Positions 1 to 8,343 of a DNA stretch of 64,000 nucleotides are shown here, in pieces (the stretch's first letter is position 1; each line of letters opens with the position of its first letter). The notes under the pieces were generated by a model that saw nothing but the letters and a program-made list of their open reading frames with translations, had not been told where the DNA came from and made no database searches. The DNA is taken from NCBI RefSeq assembly GCF_003355455.1, contig NZ_CP031357.1, positions 474,501-538,500 of the forward strand, given 5' to 3'. The position numbers were made by a program, and so were the translations under genes. The stretch comes from Erythrobacter aureus (lineage in GTDB: Bacteria > Pseudomonadota > Alphaproteobacteria > Sphingomonadales > Sphingomonadaceae).

Positions 1-820
1 CCTTCGCCGCCTCCAGTCTTTCCGCGATAATCCACTCGCCCGGCCCCTTGCCCGTCGCCTCGACAAAGCGGCGCTCGAATGTGCGGCGGCTCATCCTCGC
101 CAGATCGGCCATCTTCGAAATGGTCCAGCGCTGGGCGACATCTTGCCGGATGCGGTCGAGCAGAGGCGCGAGCCCGGTATCCGGTCGGACCTGGACTGTG
201 CGCTCGACGAACTGCGATTGTCCTCCGCTACGATGCGGGGGCATGACGATACGCTTTGCAACCGAATTCGCGGCATCGGGGCCGAAATCGCTACGCACGA
301 GTTCGATCATCAGATCGATGCCGGCCGCGCTGCCGGCCGATGTGAAAATATTGTTCGCGCCATGATACAGTGACGCTTCGTCGACCTCGATCGCCGGGAA
401 GCGGTCGCGCAGCGCCTGTGCGTATCGCCAATGCGTCGTAACCCGTGTGCCATCGAGCAGCCCGGTTGCAGCCAGGACAAATGCCCCGGAGCAGATGGAT
501 ACCAGCCGCGTCCCACGCTTGTGCGCGGTTTGTAGCAAGGCAACCAGTTCATCGGGCACCGGGTGATCCATGCCCCGCCAGCCGGGAATAATGATCGTAT
601 CCGCTCGCCTGAACAAACCCGGGCTGCCGTCAGGCAGGATCGTAAAGCCGCCTTGTGCGCGCAGTGGTCCGGGTTCGATCGCAGCGCTCGCGAAACGATA
701 CCAGTTCCGCCCCATCTCCGGCCGGGCGAGACCGAACACCTCCGAGACAATTCCGAATTCGAACGTGCAGAGCCCGTCATACAAAAGCGCGACAACAAGC
801 GGACCGTTCGTTTTCGGCAT
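1..820 (-). CDS. ftrA: FtrA-like GlxA/AraC family transcriptional activator (3' end outside window)
   Basis: Partial gene running off the left edge. The visible part starts MPKTNGPLVVALLYDG and shows a DJ-1/PfpI-like amidotransferase fold: CTFEFG, then RLVSICSGAFVLAATG with the cysteine at the usual nucleophile-elbow position, then TTHWRY. An AraC-type helix-turn-helix begins near the edge (WTISKMADLARMSRRTFERRF). Family members of about 320-330 aa are transcriptional activators; the ligand is not known. An in-frame ATG at 841 adds seven residues, but the family usually starts near MP-x-VVALxYDG, so 820 is preferred. It is divergent from a rhodanese gene 80 bp away, a pairing often seen for ftrA, so it may control that gene. 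Confidence 0.85.
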   Translation of the reverse strand, partial: MPKTNGPLVVALLYDGLCTFEFGIVSEVFGLARPEMGRNWYRFASAAIEPGPLRAQGGFTILPDGSPGLFRRADTIIIPGWRGMDHPVPDELVALLQTAHKRGTRLVSICSGAFVLAATGLLDGTRVTTHWRYAQALRDRFPAIEVDEASLYHGANNIFTSAGSAAGIDLMIELVRSDFGPDAANSVAKRIVMPPHRSGGQSQFVERTVQVRPDTGLAPLLDRIRQDVAQRWTISKMADLARMSRRTFERRFVEATGKGPGEWIIAERLEAAK

Positions 821-900
821 AATCTTTACGCTTATTGCCATTTCCGCCAATTGCAAGAGGCCGTTCGCGCCCATAATTCGGGCTGTGAAAGGAAAGATCC

Positions 901-1296
901 ATGCCATCCACAGTGACAGCCGTTCCACCCGCTTCCAGCGCCGAGGCGCATGAGCATTTTGCCGCCCAGTTCCGGTTCGAGACCGATTGCTGGGACGTCC
1001 ATGAGGCGATGGGCAAGGAGCCCGACTTTGTCCTGCTCGATGTGCGCAGCCCCCAGATGTTCGCCAAGGGGCATGTGCCGGGCGCGGTCAATCTGCCGCA
1101 CGGCAAGATTATTGCCTCGAAACTGGCGCAGTGGTCCGATGACACGGTGTTTGTAACTTATTGCGCCGGTCCGCATTGCAATGGTGCGGCAAGGGGAGCC
1201 TTGAGATTGGCGGACCTCGGACGCAAGGCCAAGATCATGGCGGGCGGGGTGACCGGATGGCTGGATGAAGGCTTCGCGCTTGAAACCGGCAGTTGA
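901..1296 (+). CDS. Rhodanese-like domain protein
   Basis: 131-aa single-domain rhodanese, probably cytoplasmic because no signal peptide is seen. DFVLLDVRSPQMFAKGHVPGAVNLPHG is the N-terminal rhodanese signature (split here: DFVLLDVRSP then GHVPGAVNLPHG). The active-site loop follows in VTYCAGPHCNGA, with cysteine at the persulfide position, and the fold ends with MAGGVTGW. It would transfer sulfane sulfur or act as a sulfur carrier; no partner is evident. It is divergent from the FtrA-like regulator and overlaps the downstream acetyltransferase frame by 32 nt, so the two are probably cotranscribed. Confidence 0.88.
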   Translation: MPSTVTAVPPASSAEAHEHFAAQFRFETDCWDVHEAMGKEPDFVLLDVRSPQMFAKGHVPGAVNLPHGKIIASKLAQWSDDTVFVTYCAGPHCNGAARGALRLADLGRKAKIMAGGVTGWLDEGFALETGS

Positions 1297-1783
1297 AGAC
1301 GGCGGGAGCGTTCGGGTACGTCGAGCCGCTACCACAGACTGCGGTCAACTCATCGACCTGATCCGCGCCCATGCCAGATACGAAGACAGTAGCGCGACGC
1401 TCACTTCCGAAACGCTTTCGGGATTGTTGTCGGCAGCCGATCCTCCGATCGAGATCCTTGTCGCCTCCTGCGATGACCGCGTGCTCGGCTATGCGGCGAT
1501 GACATATGATTTCTCGCTCTGGCGTGCCCATTTGTGGGCGCATCTCGATTGCCTTTTCGTGACCGAGAACTCCCGCGGGATGGCTGTCGGACGCAAGCTT
1601 TTCGACTCTGCCCTGCTCCGGGCGGACGAGAAGGGAGCCGACCGTCTCGAATGGCAGACACCCGCCTGGAATGACGGGGCCGTCCGCTTCTATCGCCGCC
1701 TGGATGTTCTCGAGTGTCCGAAACTGCGCTTCGCCAAGGAACTTGCGGGCAGCGCGGGGGCTCTGGTTCGCGAAGTGCCCTGA
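1265..1783 (+). CDS. GNAT family N-acetyltransferase
   Basis: 172-aa frame with a GNAT fold starting around residue 16 (VRVRRAATTDCGQL). The acetyl-CoA binding region reads LDCLFVTENSRGMAVGRKLF (LxxLxVxxxxRGxGxGxxL pattern), followed by the C-terminal GAVRFYRRLD segment where GNATs often carry a conserved tyrosine. The substrate cannot be predicted. The ATG at 1265 lies inside the rhodanese gene; the real start may be slightly later because the first 15 residues look unlike the family. Its stop lies 10 bp from the convergent hipA stop. Confidence 0.8.
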   Translation: MKASRLKPAVEDGGSVRVRRAATTDCGQLIDLIRAHARYEDSSATLTSETLSGLLSAADPPIEILVASCDDRVLGYAAMTYDFSLWRAHLWAHLDCLFVTENSRGMAVGRKLFDSALLRADEKGADRLEWQTPAWNDGAVRFYRRLDVLECPKLRFAKELAGSAGALVREVP

Positions 1784-1792
1784 CAATCCGCT

Positions 1793-3025
1793 TTACAGCG
1801 CCAAGGCCCGTTCCGCCTCGTCGTGAACGAATGCCGGTTCGTAGTCCCTGGTCTCCGCGCCCGACAGGCCGGTATCCCGCAGCGCGTCGCGCCAGCTATT
1901 CGCCAGTTGTCCGGCCAGTTCGCGGATGAGCGCAACGGCGTCATCCTCAGCGATCTCGAAGAAGTCGCAGGCCTCCAGAGCCAGTTCGATCGAGCGGTCA
2001 TGTGCCCCGCCCTCGATGATCGCGGTTTCGAGATATGGATTGCGATCGGGTGCGGGGTTCACATCGAACACCGGCGACAGCCGCCAGCGGTTTTCTCCTG
2101 CATAGAGAAAGCCGTGGTTTTTCAGGTGATCGTCCTTGTTCGACACCAGGATCGTGAACACGAGCCGGCGGTAGAGCTCCTCGAAGTCGGCTTGCGGGTC
2201 GGCGGAATGTGCGCGCAGAAAATCGACGATTTCCGTGTAGGACCCGGGGTCTGTTCCGGGCTTGTCCAGCGCCGTGCGCGCCGAAATATAGGGGATGCGT
2301 GCCGTCCCGCGCCGGTCGAACCGCTCGAGCAGCGCGGCCGGATAGGGCGTGTCGGCCATTTCCAATCTGACTTCGGGTGTTTTTATCCCGCACGCTCTGG
2401 CAAGCCGGAGCGTCGCTACCTCGACGCGCTCGACCGGGCTCTCGTCGGTCAAAGAGGTAAACTTTGCGAGCCAGAGCCGGTCGCCTTCGCGCACATTGGC
2501 CTTGGGGCGCGCACCGCCCGACCCGCCTGCACCTGCCAGCGCCTGCATGTCTTCCTGCGAGACATCCTTGCCCGCCTCGTAGTCGCGCGCGATCATTGTG
2601 ATCGCTTCGAGCTCCACCAGTCGGGGGATGGCATCGGGTGCCTTTCCGGCGATGATGTTTCCATCATCGTCGAGGAACCGCAGGGCGCCCTGGCGGCACA
2701 TATCGTCGGACAGGGTGAGGTATTCGAACTCGGAAAGGCCGGCGCCGTAAGTGCGTCGCAGCAACCGGCGTCCCCAGCTATCGGGTGCAGCATCGGCGAA
2801 TGCGCCCGGAAGGGCATCTGGCGCTCTCTCGCGCTGGCCCGCCGCGTGGTAGGGTCCGCCTTCGAGCGGCAGGCTCGGTGCCAGCGCAAAAGCCTGCTTG
2901 TGGGCGGTCCATTCGGAAGAATAGGAAAAGGTCGAGAACTGCCGCGACGCTTCGCTGGTGAAATGCAATTGCCCCACCGGAAGCAGGCCTTCGCCAAGGG
3001 CAACCTGGGACGAGAACCTGGCCAT
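1793..3025 (-). CDS. hipA: HipA family serine/threonine kinase toxin
   Basis: 410-aa HipA-type kinase. The N-terminal HipA_N region (to about residue 130) is followed by AGAGGSGGARPKA, the glycine-rich stretch that ends in the family SGGARPK motif. The catalytic loop is LVSNKDDHLKNHGFLY (HipA N-x-DDHxxN pattern) and LSPVFDVNP is the DFG-equivalent metal-binding motif, so the kinase looks intact. E. coli HipA phosphorylates glutamyl-tRNA synthetase and causes growth arrest; here the target is unknown. The start codon shares one base with the hipB stop (TGATG), so expression is probably coupled to the antitoxin. Confidence 0.92.
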   Translation of the reverse strand: MARFSSQVALGEGLLPVGQLHFTSEASRQFSTFSYSSEWTAHKQAFALAPSLPLEGGPYHAAGQRERAPDALPGAFADAAPDSWGRRLLRRTYGAGLSEFEYLTLSDDMCRQGALRFLDDDGNIIAGKAPDAIPRLVELEAITMIARDYEAGKDVSQEDMQALAGAGGSGGARPKANVREGDRLWLAKFTSLTDESPVERVEVATLRLARACGIKTPEVRLEMADTPYPAALLERFDRRGTARIPYISARTALDKPGTDPGSYTEIVDFLRAHSADPQADFEELYRRLVFTILVSNKDDHLKNHGFLYAGENRWRLSPVFDVNPAPDRNPYLETAIIEGGAHDRSIELALEACDFFEIAEDDAVALIRELAGQLANSWRDALRDTGLSGAETRDYEPAFVHDEAERALAL

Positions 3026-3414
3026 CAGAAGGCCACGCCATCGGGATCGGTGTCATCGCCTTCGTGCCCGTCGGACTGGCTTTGCTTTCCTGCAGACCGG
3101 CCGGTTCCGGCACGCCGCGTGCCGCTCGACCGGCCGCGCTGTGGCAGGCGTTCGCTGTCGAGCGCGAGGCCGATATCGTCTTTGCGCACGTCGGCCAGCT
3201 CGCCAAGACGGTCGACCAGTCCGAATACAACGAGGATGTCGCACAGCGTGCCGATGCCGACTCCGGTATCGCCTTGCTCGAGGCGCGCAACCGTGCTGCG
3301 CGATGTTCCCGCGCGCAGCGCGAGATCTTCGATCGAGATACGCCTGCGTAGCCGCGCTTCGCGCAGGTCTTCGCCAAGGCGGCGCAGGGCGGATGCGGTT
3401 TTTGGTGAGGCCAT
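3025..3414 (-). CDS. hipB: HipB-like XRE family antitoxin
   Basis: 129-aa protein with an XRE helix-turn-helix in residues 10-70 (RLGEDLREARLRRR, then ISIEDLALRAGTSRSTVARL and GVGIGTLCDILVVFG). A low-complexity hydrophilic tail from about residue 85, rich in S, G, R, D, is predicted to be disordered and could be the degradable or toxin-contacting part. It is first in the hipBA operon and would bind HipA and repress its own promoter. A matching pair of palindromes lies in the 55 bp upstream (see the operator entry). Confidence 0.9.
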   Translation of the reverse strand: MASPKTASALRRLGEDLREARLRRRISIEDLALRAGTSRSTVARLEQGDTGVGIGTLCDILVVFGLVDRLGELADVRKDDIGLALDSERLPQRGRSSGTRRAGTGRSAGKQSQSDGHEGDDTDPDGVAF

Positions 3415-3422
3415 CTTAATCG

Positions 3423-3465
3423 CTCAAATATGATGCATTATCGCAATCAAACGCTCATATATGAG
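3423..3465 (-). promoter_or_regulatory. hipBA promoter with two putative HipB operators
   Basis: A perfect 12-bp palindrome CTCATATATGAG lies at 3454-3465 and a copy with two differences, CTCAAATATGAT, at 3423-3434. Their centres are 31 bp apart (about three helical turns). On the minus strand a GATAAT -10-like hexamer lies between them, and hipB starts 8 bp beyond the second copy. This is the expected layout for cooperative autorepression by a HipB-HipA complex. The boxes are seen directly; the operator role is inferred. Confidence 0.55.
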
Positions 3466-3500
3466 ATGTTATGAAAACATGCAAGTGTGATGGGCGGTTG

Positions 3501-3857
3501 TCAGGCGGAGCGCTTGTATTCCCGAAGATGGTGATAGATCGCAGCAAGCTCCTCCGCCTTGGCCTCGGTGAACCCTGCGCGGACAAGTTCGGAGCGCAGC
3601 ACATGGCCGGGTATGGTCTGACGACCTTCCTTCACCAGCCGGTAGAACCGCTTCCAGTCGAGCGGATGGAGCGACGATGTATTGGCCAGGATCGTGAACT
3701 GGTCGAGCAACTTTTTCGAGTTTGGCGAAAGCCGGAAAGCCTGGCCTCTACCGCCGCCGATCCACAGATGCTCGCCGCAGGCCTCCCGGACCGCACGATG
3801 CGCTATACTGGTCGTATCGAACAGAGGGATTATCTGCCGCTCTTCCGCATCGAACAA
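3501..3857 (-). CDS. Hypothetical protein, possibly a gene remnant
   Basis: 118 aa from a TTG at 3857; no ATG exists in frame before the upstream TAA. The sequence looks protein-like (SIAHRAVREACGEHLW, HPLDWKRFYRLV, AEELAAIYHHLREYKR) with a helical, charged C-terminus, but I recognise no family. It begins just where homology of the upstream TonB receptor stops and in a different frame, so it may be the 3' part of another gene joined there by a deletion. It lies between hipB and the receptor on the same strand. Confidence that it is expressed is low. Confidence 0.4.
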   Translation of the reverse strand: MFDAEERQIIPLFDTTSIAHRAVREACGEHLWIGGGRGQAFRLSPNSKKLLDQFTILANTSSLHPLDWKRFYRLVKEGRQTIPGHVLRSELVRAGFTEAKAEELAAIYHHLREYKRSA

Positions 3858-5476
3858 ATGTCGGCAAAGCCCGCCTGAATCTTTTTAAGCCTCTCCCCTC
3901 GGGGCAATCCGAATCTGCTGTGCGCACGCTCCGGCCCGACTTCGGGATTTCCGCCGGCGGTGAACAGGAGCGTGTCGCCCGCACTTCCTGCCCCAAATGG
4001 CGCGGCGGGAAGGAGGATTGCCTCGTAAAAGGTGAATTGCTGGAAAAGCGTTGGTGCCTTGAACGAGCGCGACCAGCTGCCACGAAGAGTGAACCCATCG
4101 ACCGGGGCGAAGGTCAGTCCGATCCGTGGCGTGGCGAGTTCATCGAGACCCGAATAGTCTTCGTAGCGCACGGCTGCAGACACCGTCAGCTGCGAAATGC
4201 CCGCGATGGCATTCGCGCTTGAAACGAGGGGCAGATAAAGCTCCGCATAGCCGAACTTCGCTTCGCGCTCGACGTCGAAAGCGACATCGAAAAGCCCGTC
4301 ATCGAGAGCATAATCGAGACGATTGTTGCGGATGCCTCCGCCCACTGCGAGCCGCGTGTTACCACCGGGCAACGCAAAGAGCGGCCCCTCAAGACCGGCC
4401 TCGATCGCGGTCAACTCGTTGAGAAAACGACCATCGGACATGGTTGCATTGCCCGATGCGGGCGTGAAGGTCGCATTGAGAAGCGTGCGGTCCCGGCCAT
4501 AAACGCCTTCGATCCTCGCTTGCCACCCGCCGCCGACATCGAATCTGAGCGATGGTGCAATCGCAAATCCTTCGACCTTGGGGGCCCGGCGCGTTAGCAG
4601 CGTCTCGGTGCCGGACGCCCGCTGCGAACTTCGGTTGGAGTAGACGGCGTCAACGCTCGCCTCGATACCCGGAGCAAGATCATGATGCGCGGATAGGGTC
4701 ACCGCGTGCCGCCGGATCTCTGGATAAAGCGTGGTCTCTTCGATCAGCGAGGAGGTGTAGTCGCGCTGGCGCGCCTCGATCGCCGAATTGTTGGCGAAGT
4801 CGTATGCGAGCATGACGCCGCCGCCATCCCAGAGCGTCCCGCCCACTATGTCGAATTGCTGCCGAAAATTCCCGCCATCGGTGCTCGCGCCGATCTGCGC
4901 CGAGGTCGTCACACCTTCGAAGTCGCGGCGGAGGATGACATTGACCACGCCGCCGACAGCGTCCGACCCGTAAAGCGCCGAGGCTCCGTCCGGCATCACC
5001 TCGAGGCGGTCGACCGCAGCGAGAGGGATGGCGGAGATGTCGACAGCCTGGAATGCCGCATTGTAGGGAAGCCGGTGACCATTGAGCAGCGTAAGGGTTG
5101 CGTCGGGACCCAGTCCACGAAGATTGGCGCTCGAAGCGGAATTGACGTTTTGATTGACCAGTCCTGCACCCGAGCCGACCCCCGGGTTTTGGCCGCCGGA
5201 GAAATTCTGCGGCAGGACGCGGATTGCTTCGCCGAGATCGATCTGCCCCGCTTCCACGATTGCCTCGCGATCGAGCGTGGCCACTTCCCCGATAACCCGC
5301 GCGCCGCGAATTCGCGTTCCGGTCACGACAATCGTATTGTCTTCGTCCTGGCTCGTCTCGCCTTGAGCGGGTTGCCCGGTGTCCGAGTCGCGGTCTTGCG
5401 CGTGAAGCGGTGAAGCGATGGCGATAAGCGCGGAGCCGGCAAAAAGCGCGGGTAAAGCGCGAAAACGAAATAGCAT
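3830..5476 (-). pseudogene. TonB-dependent outer membrane receptor, C-terminally truncated
   Basis: Start at ATG 5476, preceded by GGGAGAG and followed by a clear signal peptide (MLFRFRALPALFAGSALIA, cleavage near LHAQ). The plug domain is intact (TIVVTGTRIRGARV, LTLLNGHRLP, GSDAVGGVVNVILRRDF), followed by barrel strands up to GSWSRSFKAPTLFQQF and GNPEVGPERA near position 3905. The next 24 residues look random and the frame stops at 3830. Related receptors are commonly 800-950 aa; this one has 548, so many C-terminal strands are missing and it is unlikely to form a working barrel. The sigma factor gene lies just upstream. The truncation point probably marks a recombination or deletion. Confidence 0.75.
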
Positions 5477-5591
5477 CTTTCTCTCCCTGATAACTGGCCG
5501 GCCAGGGCGCCTTGCCGCTTGCCGGTGCAGGGAGTGACGCACCGGTTACCGATCACCTTAGTTTCAATTGAAATTATTTTTGGATTGCCGT

Positions 5592-6173
5592 TTAGCGAGC
5601 GAGTTCGACCGCAGCGCGCAAATGCGCCAGCGCTTTCATCATATGGTATTCGACGGTTGCCTGCGAGATCCTCAACTCCTGGTGTATCTCGCGGTAACTG
5701 CGCTGTTCCGACCGGCTCATCATAAAAATCCGCTTCGTCTTGTCTGGCAGGGCTGCGAGGGCATTTTCGATCGCCGTGAGGAGTTCCTGCAACTCGATAT
5801 GAGTTGTCTGTTCCGGCGCACATGCAGGTTCGTCGCATCCTGGGAGCGGCACCGTCCTGATCCTTGCCCTTTTGCGTCGAGCCCGATCGATCAGCACAGT
5901 TTGGGCAATCCGGCAGAGAAAGCCGCCGGGATTGAACAAATGCGGCAGTTGCGCGCTCTTAGCCGCTCTTATGAAGACCTCGTGGATCAGGTCGTCGATG
6001 TCCTCGGGTTTCGCGCGGCGGCTCAGAAAGGCGCGCAGCGCATCGCATTCGGTGCGATAGAGGGTGTCGAGGATCTGCCGCGCGTCGGGCGGCTTCTCGC
6101 TGAAACAAGTCGGGCGCGATGGAGTGCGATTATCCGACGCATCCTGTGGGGCGTCGAGCGTAGACAGAGACAT
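5592..6173 (-). CDS. FecI-like ECF RNA polymerase sigma factor
   Basis: About 193 aa from ATG 6173 (a TTG at 6200 gives nine more). Sigma region 2 is ALRAFLSRRAKPEDIDDLIH with EVFIRA; region 4 is RSYREIHQELRISQATVEYH with the helix-turn-helix and KALAHLR. It ends 115 bp before the TonB receptor start, matching the FecI/receptor arrangement used for siderophore or iron-chelate sensing. The usual FecR anti-sigma gene is absent between them, and the partner receptor is truncated, so the signalling route is probably broken or rewired. Confidence 0.88.
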   Translation of the reverse strand: MSLSTLDAPQDASDNRTPSRPTCFSEKPPDARQILDTLYRTECDALRAFLSRRAKPEDIDDLIHEVFIRAAKSAQLPHLFNPGGFLCRIAQTVLIDRARRKRARIRTVPLPGCDEPACAPEQTTHIELQELLTAIENALAALPDKTKRIFMMSRSEQRSYREIHQELRISQATVEYHMMKALAHLRAAVELAR

Positions 6174-6525
6174 GGAAACACAGAATTGGCGCAACCGCAA
6201 ATGCGCACGTCGATGGTGACGCTTCGACGGTGTCCTGTGCTGCGCCGCCGTTCGAACCGCATGGCGGGTTCTTGACCGGTCCGGCCGCCTGTCCCGAATG
6301 CGGACCGGCGTGTTTGATGCTTGGCGGAGAATTCCACGCGGTCCTACGCCAGCAATCGGTCCGCGCGGGGAGATCCTGCCGGTTTGCGCTGCTTATGGCA
6401 AGTGGCGATTCAAGCCGGGTTTTCCGAGACTTGGCTGCCCAGTTCCCGGTACGGGTATCCCCAGTTCGTGGACTGCAACTGCGTATAGCGAACTCCTAGC
6501 CATCCCTTGCAACAAGGGGGCAATC
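6174..6525. other. Intergenic region, 352 bp, no gene recognised
   Basis: Divergent spacer between the sigma factor gene and the DUF6499-like gene. Short frames crossing it have no family signature and are shadows or chance. It should hold the promoters of both neighbours. An AAGGGGG stretch at the right end serves as ribosome binding site for the gene at 6526. Confidence 0.4.
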
Positions 6526-6921
6526 ATGAGTTTGCAAGCCGATTATCGCACACGTTTTGCGCAGCACGATCTCGCCGATTTTGCTCAGGAGTTCCTCGCG
6601 CGAAACCCGGAGTATCGTAGGCAATGTGCGGCATTGGCAGACGGGATGATGGATGTCTCCGCGCTAGAAGTGGCGAATTTTTGGGGGTTGGAGTTTCGCC
6701 TTCCGGCATCGACACGACGCGATACGCTGCCCGGCGATCTGGCGTATGAGAGATGCGCCGTTCATCATCGACGCTCGCATACCGGTGGAGGACAAGTCCT
6801 TGCTCGACCGCATCCTGTCTTCAAGGCGAATAGTGACGGATCGTGTTTACAAAGACACCAGGCACCTGATCGTCGACGGTCGGCGCGGTCGTCATCGCAT
6901 AGTTCTGTCGTCGCGGCCTGA
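6526..6921 (+). CDS. DUF6499-like N-terminal domain fragment of a conjugative-element regulator
   Basis: ATG 6526 follows AAGGGGG. The first about 60 residues (MSLQADYRTRF, DFAQEFLARNPEYRRQ, VANFWGLEFRLP) match the short transcriptional-regulator domain (DUF6499 type: a YRxRF/WEFLRRNPDYR-like start and a WGL segment) found in sphingomonad and rhizobial integrative elements, where it is normally fused to, or directly followed by, a DUF2285 domain. After about residue 65 the sequence becomes arginine-rich nonsense, while the +1 frame continues with DUF2285. I read this as the front half of one gene broken by a frameshift near 6700-6740. Confidence 0.6.
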   Translation: MSLQADYRTRFAQHDLADFAQEFLARNPEYRRQCAALADGMMDVSALEVANFWGLEFRLPASTRRDTLPGDLAYERCAVHHRRSHTGGGQVLARPHPVFKANSDGSCLQRHQAPDRRRSARSSSHSSVVAA

Positions 6922-7345
6922 TGAACCGAAAAAGGCCGGCTTCTTATGTCGTGCAGACCAGTGGATTGAAGCCCGCCTCGAATCGGTTGCTGCGTTGGTC
7001 GGGGGAACCGGCACGCCGCGCTTTCTTCGCCCGACCCCGTATCATCGACACAGGCTGACCACGTTGCTTCTCATTCTTGACACAATCGAGAGACTTGGAG
7101 AACGAAATGCAACTGTCCGGAAAGTGGCAGGCTTGGCGCTCTATCCTGGCCTCGAGCGTGTTTCAGCGATCGAATGGAAGTCATCTTCCTACCGCCGACA
7201 AACGCAGCGCCTCGCTGCGGAAGCCAGACAAATGGTGAAGGTGGGCTACAAGGATTTGTTGAAAGGGCGCGCGCGACCGTGTGAACGAATCGACGGTGTG
7301 GCACAAAATGCCCTGCAATTGTCAGACCCCAAACAGGCAGGCTAG
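6746..7345 (+). CDS. DUF2285 domain protein (rear half of a split gene)
   Basis: 199 aa. The C-terminal half shows the DUF2285 hallmarks: YHRHRLTTLLLILDTIERLG, then VRKVAGLALYPGL, then IEWKSSSYRRQTQRL and MVKVGYKDLLKGR. The middle part HRIVLSSRPDEPKK matches the preceding strand region of the family. Homologues are small DNA-binding proteins of integrative conjugative elements with a proposed regulatory role. The frame overlaps the DUF6499-like frame and is open upstream of its ATG (PAIWRMRDAPF), supporting one ancestral gene of about 260 aa. It marks this area as element-derived, next to the quorum-sensing cargo. Confidence 0.7.
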   Translation: MRDAPFIIDARIPVEDKSLLDRILSSRRIVTDRVYKDTRHLIVDGRRGRHRIVLSSRPDEPKKAGFLCRADQWIEARLESVAALVGGTGTPRFLRPTPYHRHRLTTLLLILDTIERLGERNATVRKVAGLALYPGLERVSAIEWKSSSYRRQTQRLAAEARQMVKVGYKDLLKGRARPCERIDGVAQNALQLSDPKQAG

Positions 7346-7494
7346 TGTAGCGAACCCGTAGCATCGAGCCTGGGGCTCCGATGTTTGGCGTCAAACGGGT
7401 CGCGATGGCCGATTGAAACGGCGTAACCGACCAATACCTGGCGATTTTGGTTGGCTCGGGTTGGGTCGCAGTCCGCCGATCGAACGGCAACGAC

Positions 7495-8253
7495 ATGGAA
7501 ACTGCATTTGCAGAGGACTTTGCTACCGAACTCCACGAAATCCAGACGAGCAACCATCTCGAACAGTCTCTGGCGTCGCTGTCCCGGCGTCTGGGATTTG
7601 ACCACTTTGCTCTGACTCTTGAACCGCGGGCGAGCGAAGCTTCCATTCCGGACCTGCTGCTGCACGACTATCCCGATGAATGGGCAAAAGTGTACACCGG
7701 CTTTGATCTCTCCGGCCGCGATCCGGTTCGCCGCGCCTGCGATCATTCTTTCATCGGGTTTGCCTGGAAGTCTATTGGCGATTTTATACCGCTCACGCGC
7801 GGCGACCGGCAAATGCTGGCCGTTGGAAGCGAATGCGGTATCGGTGACGGTTATACGGTACCGCGTCACCTGCCGGGCATGGCACGCGGCAGCTGTTCCT
7901 TCGTCGTCCGCCCCGGCAAATCGCTGCCGCAAAACTCGCTTGCAATTGCCGAACTCACAGGAGCATTGGCGTTGACGTGCGCTCTGGGTCTCAGCGATAT
8001 GCGGCGAGCACCAAAGGACCCGAAACTAAGCGACCGACAGCGTGAATGCCTCTTGTGGGTGGCGCGCGGGAAGACAGCTTCCGAAACAGCAATCATCCTC
8101 GGAATCAGCACCGATACGGTCATCCAGCATCTCAAGATCGCCCGCGAAAGATACGAAGTTCATTGCAAGCAAGCTCTGATACTTTCCGCCCTCTTCGATG
8201 GCGTCATCGGGTTCGCCGACGTGTTCCGATTATCCGGTGCCAATGAAGCATAA
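7495..8253 (+). CDS. LuxR family quorum-sensing transcriptional regulator
   Basis: 252 aa from ATG 7495; a longer frame from 7447 adds 16 residues with no family support. The N-terminal autoinducer-binding domain contains the characteristic W/Y/D positions (LLLHDYPDEWAKVY, DPVRRAC, FAWKSI) and the C-terminal GerE-type helix-turn-helix reads LSDRQRECLLWVARGKT, then ILGISTDTVIQHLKIARE. Adjacent luxI makes it the likely cognate receptor, which would bind acyl-homoserine lactone and act on a lux box. It is 90 bp upstream of luxI in the same direction. Confidence 0.92.
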   Translation: METAFAEDFATELHEIQTSNHLEQSLASLSRRLGFDHFALTLEPRASEASIPDLLLHDYPDEWAKVYTGFDLSGRDPVRRACDHSFIGFAWKSIGDFIPLTRGDRQMLAVGSECGIGDGYTVPRHLPGMARGSCSFVVRPGKSLPQNSLAIAELTGALALTCALGLSDMRRAPKDPKLSDRQRECLLWVARGKTASETAIILGISTDTVIQHLKIARERYEVHCKQALILSALFDGVIGFADVFRLSGANEA

Positions 8254-8265
8254 ACCACAAGGCAT

Positions 8266-8285
8266 CCCCATTTATTGGTATGGGT
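8266..8285 (+). promoter_or_regulatory. Putative lux box upstream of luxI
   Basis: In the 90-bp luxR-luxI gap, CCCAT (8267-8271) and ATGGG (8280-8284) form an inverted repeat with an 8-bp spacer, giving an 18-bp dyad close to the usual 18-20 bp lux box length. Its centre lies about 69 bp before the luxI start, a suitable place for LuxR activation. Outer bases GCA and TGC extend the symmetry with a one-base offset. Confidence 0.4.
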
Positions 8286-8343
8286 GCTCGTGTACAATAG
8301 TGGTCTTTTATCTGCCTTGTTCTAACCGACGAAGGCAGACCAG

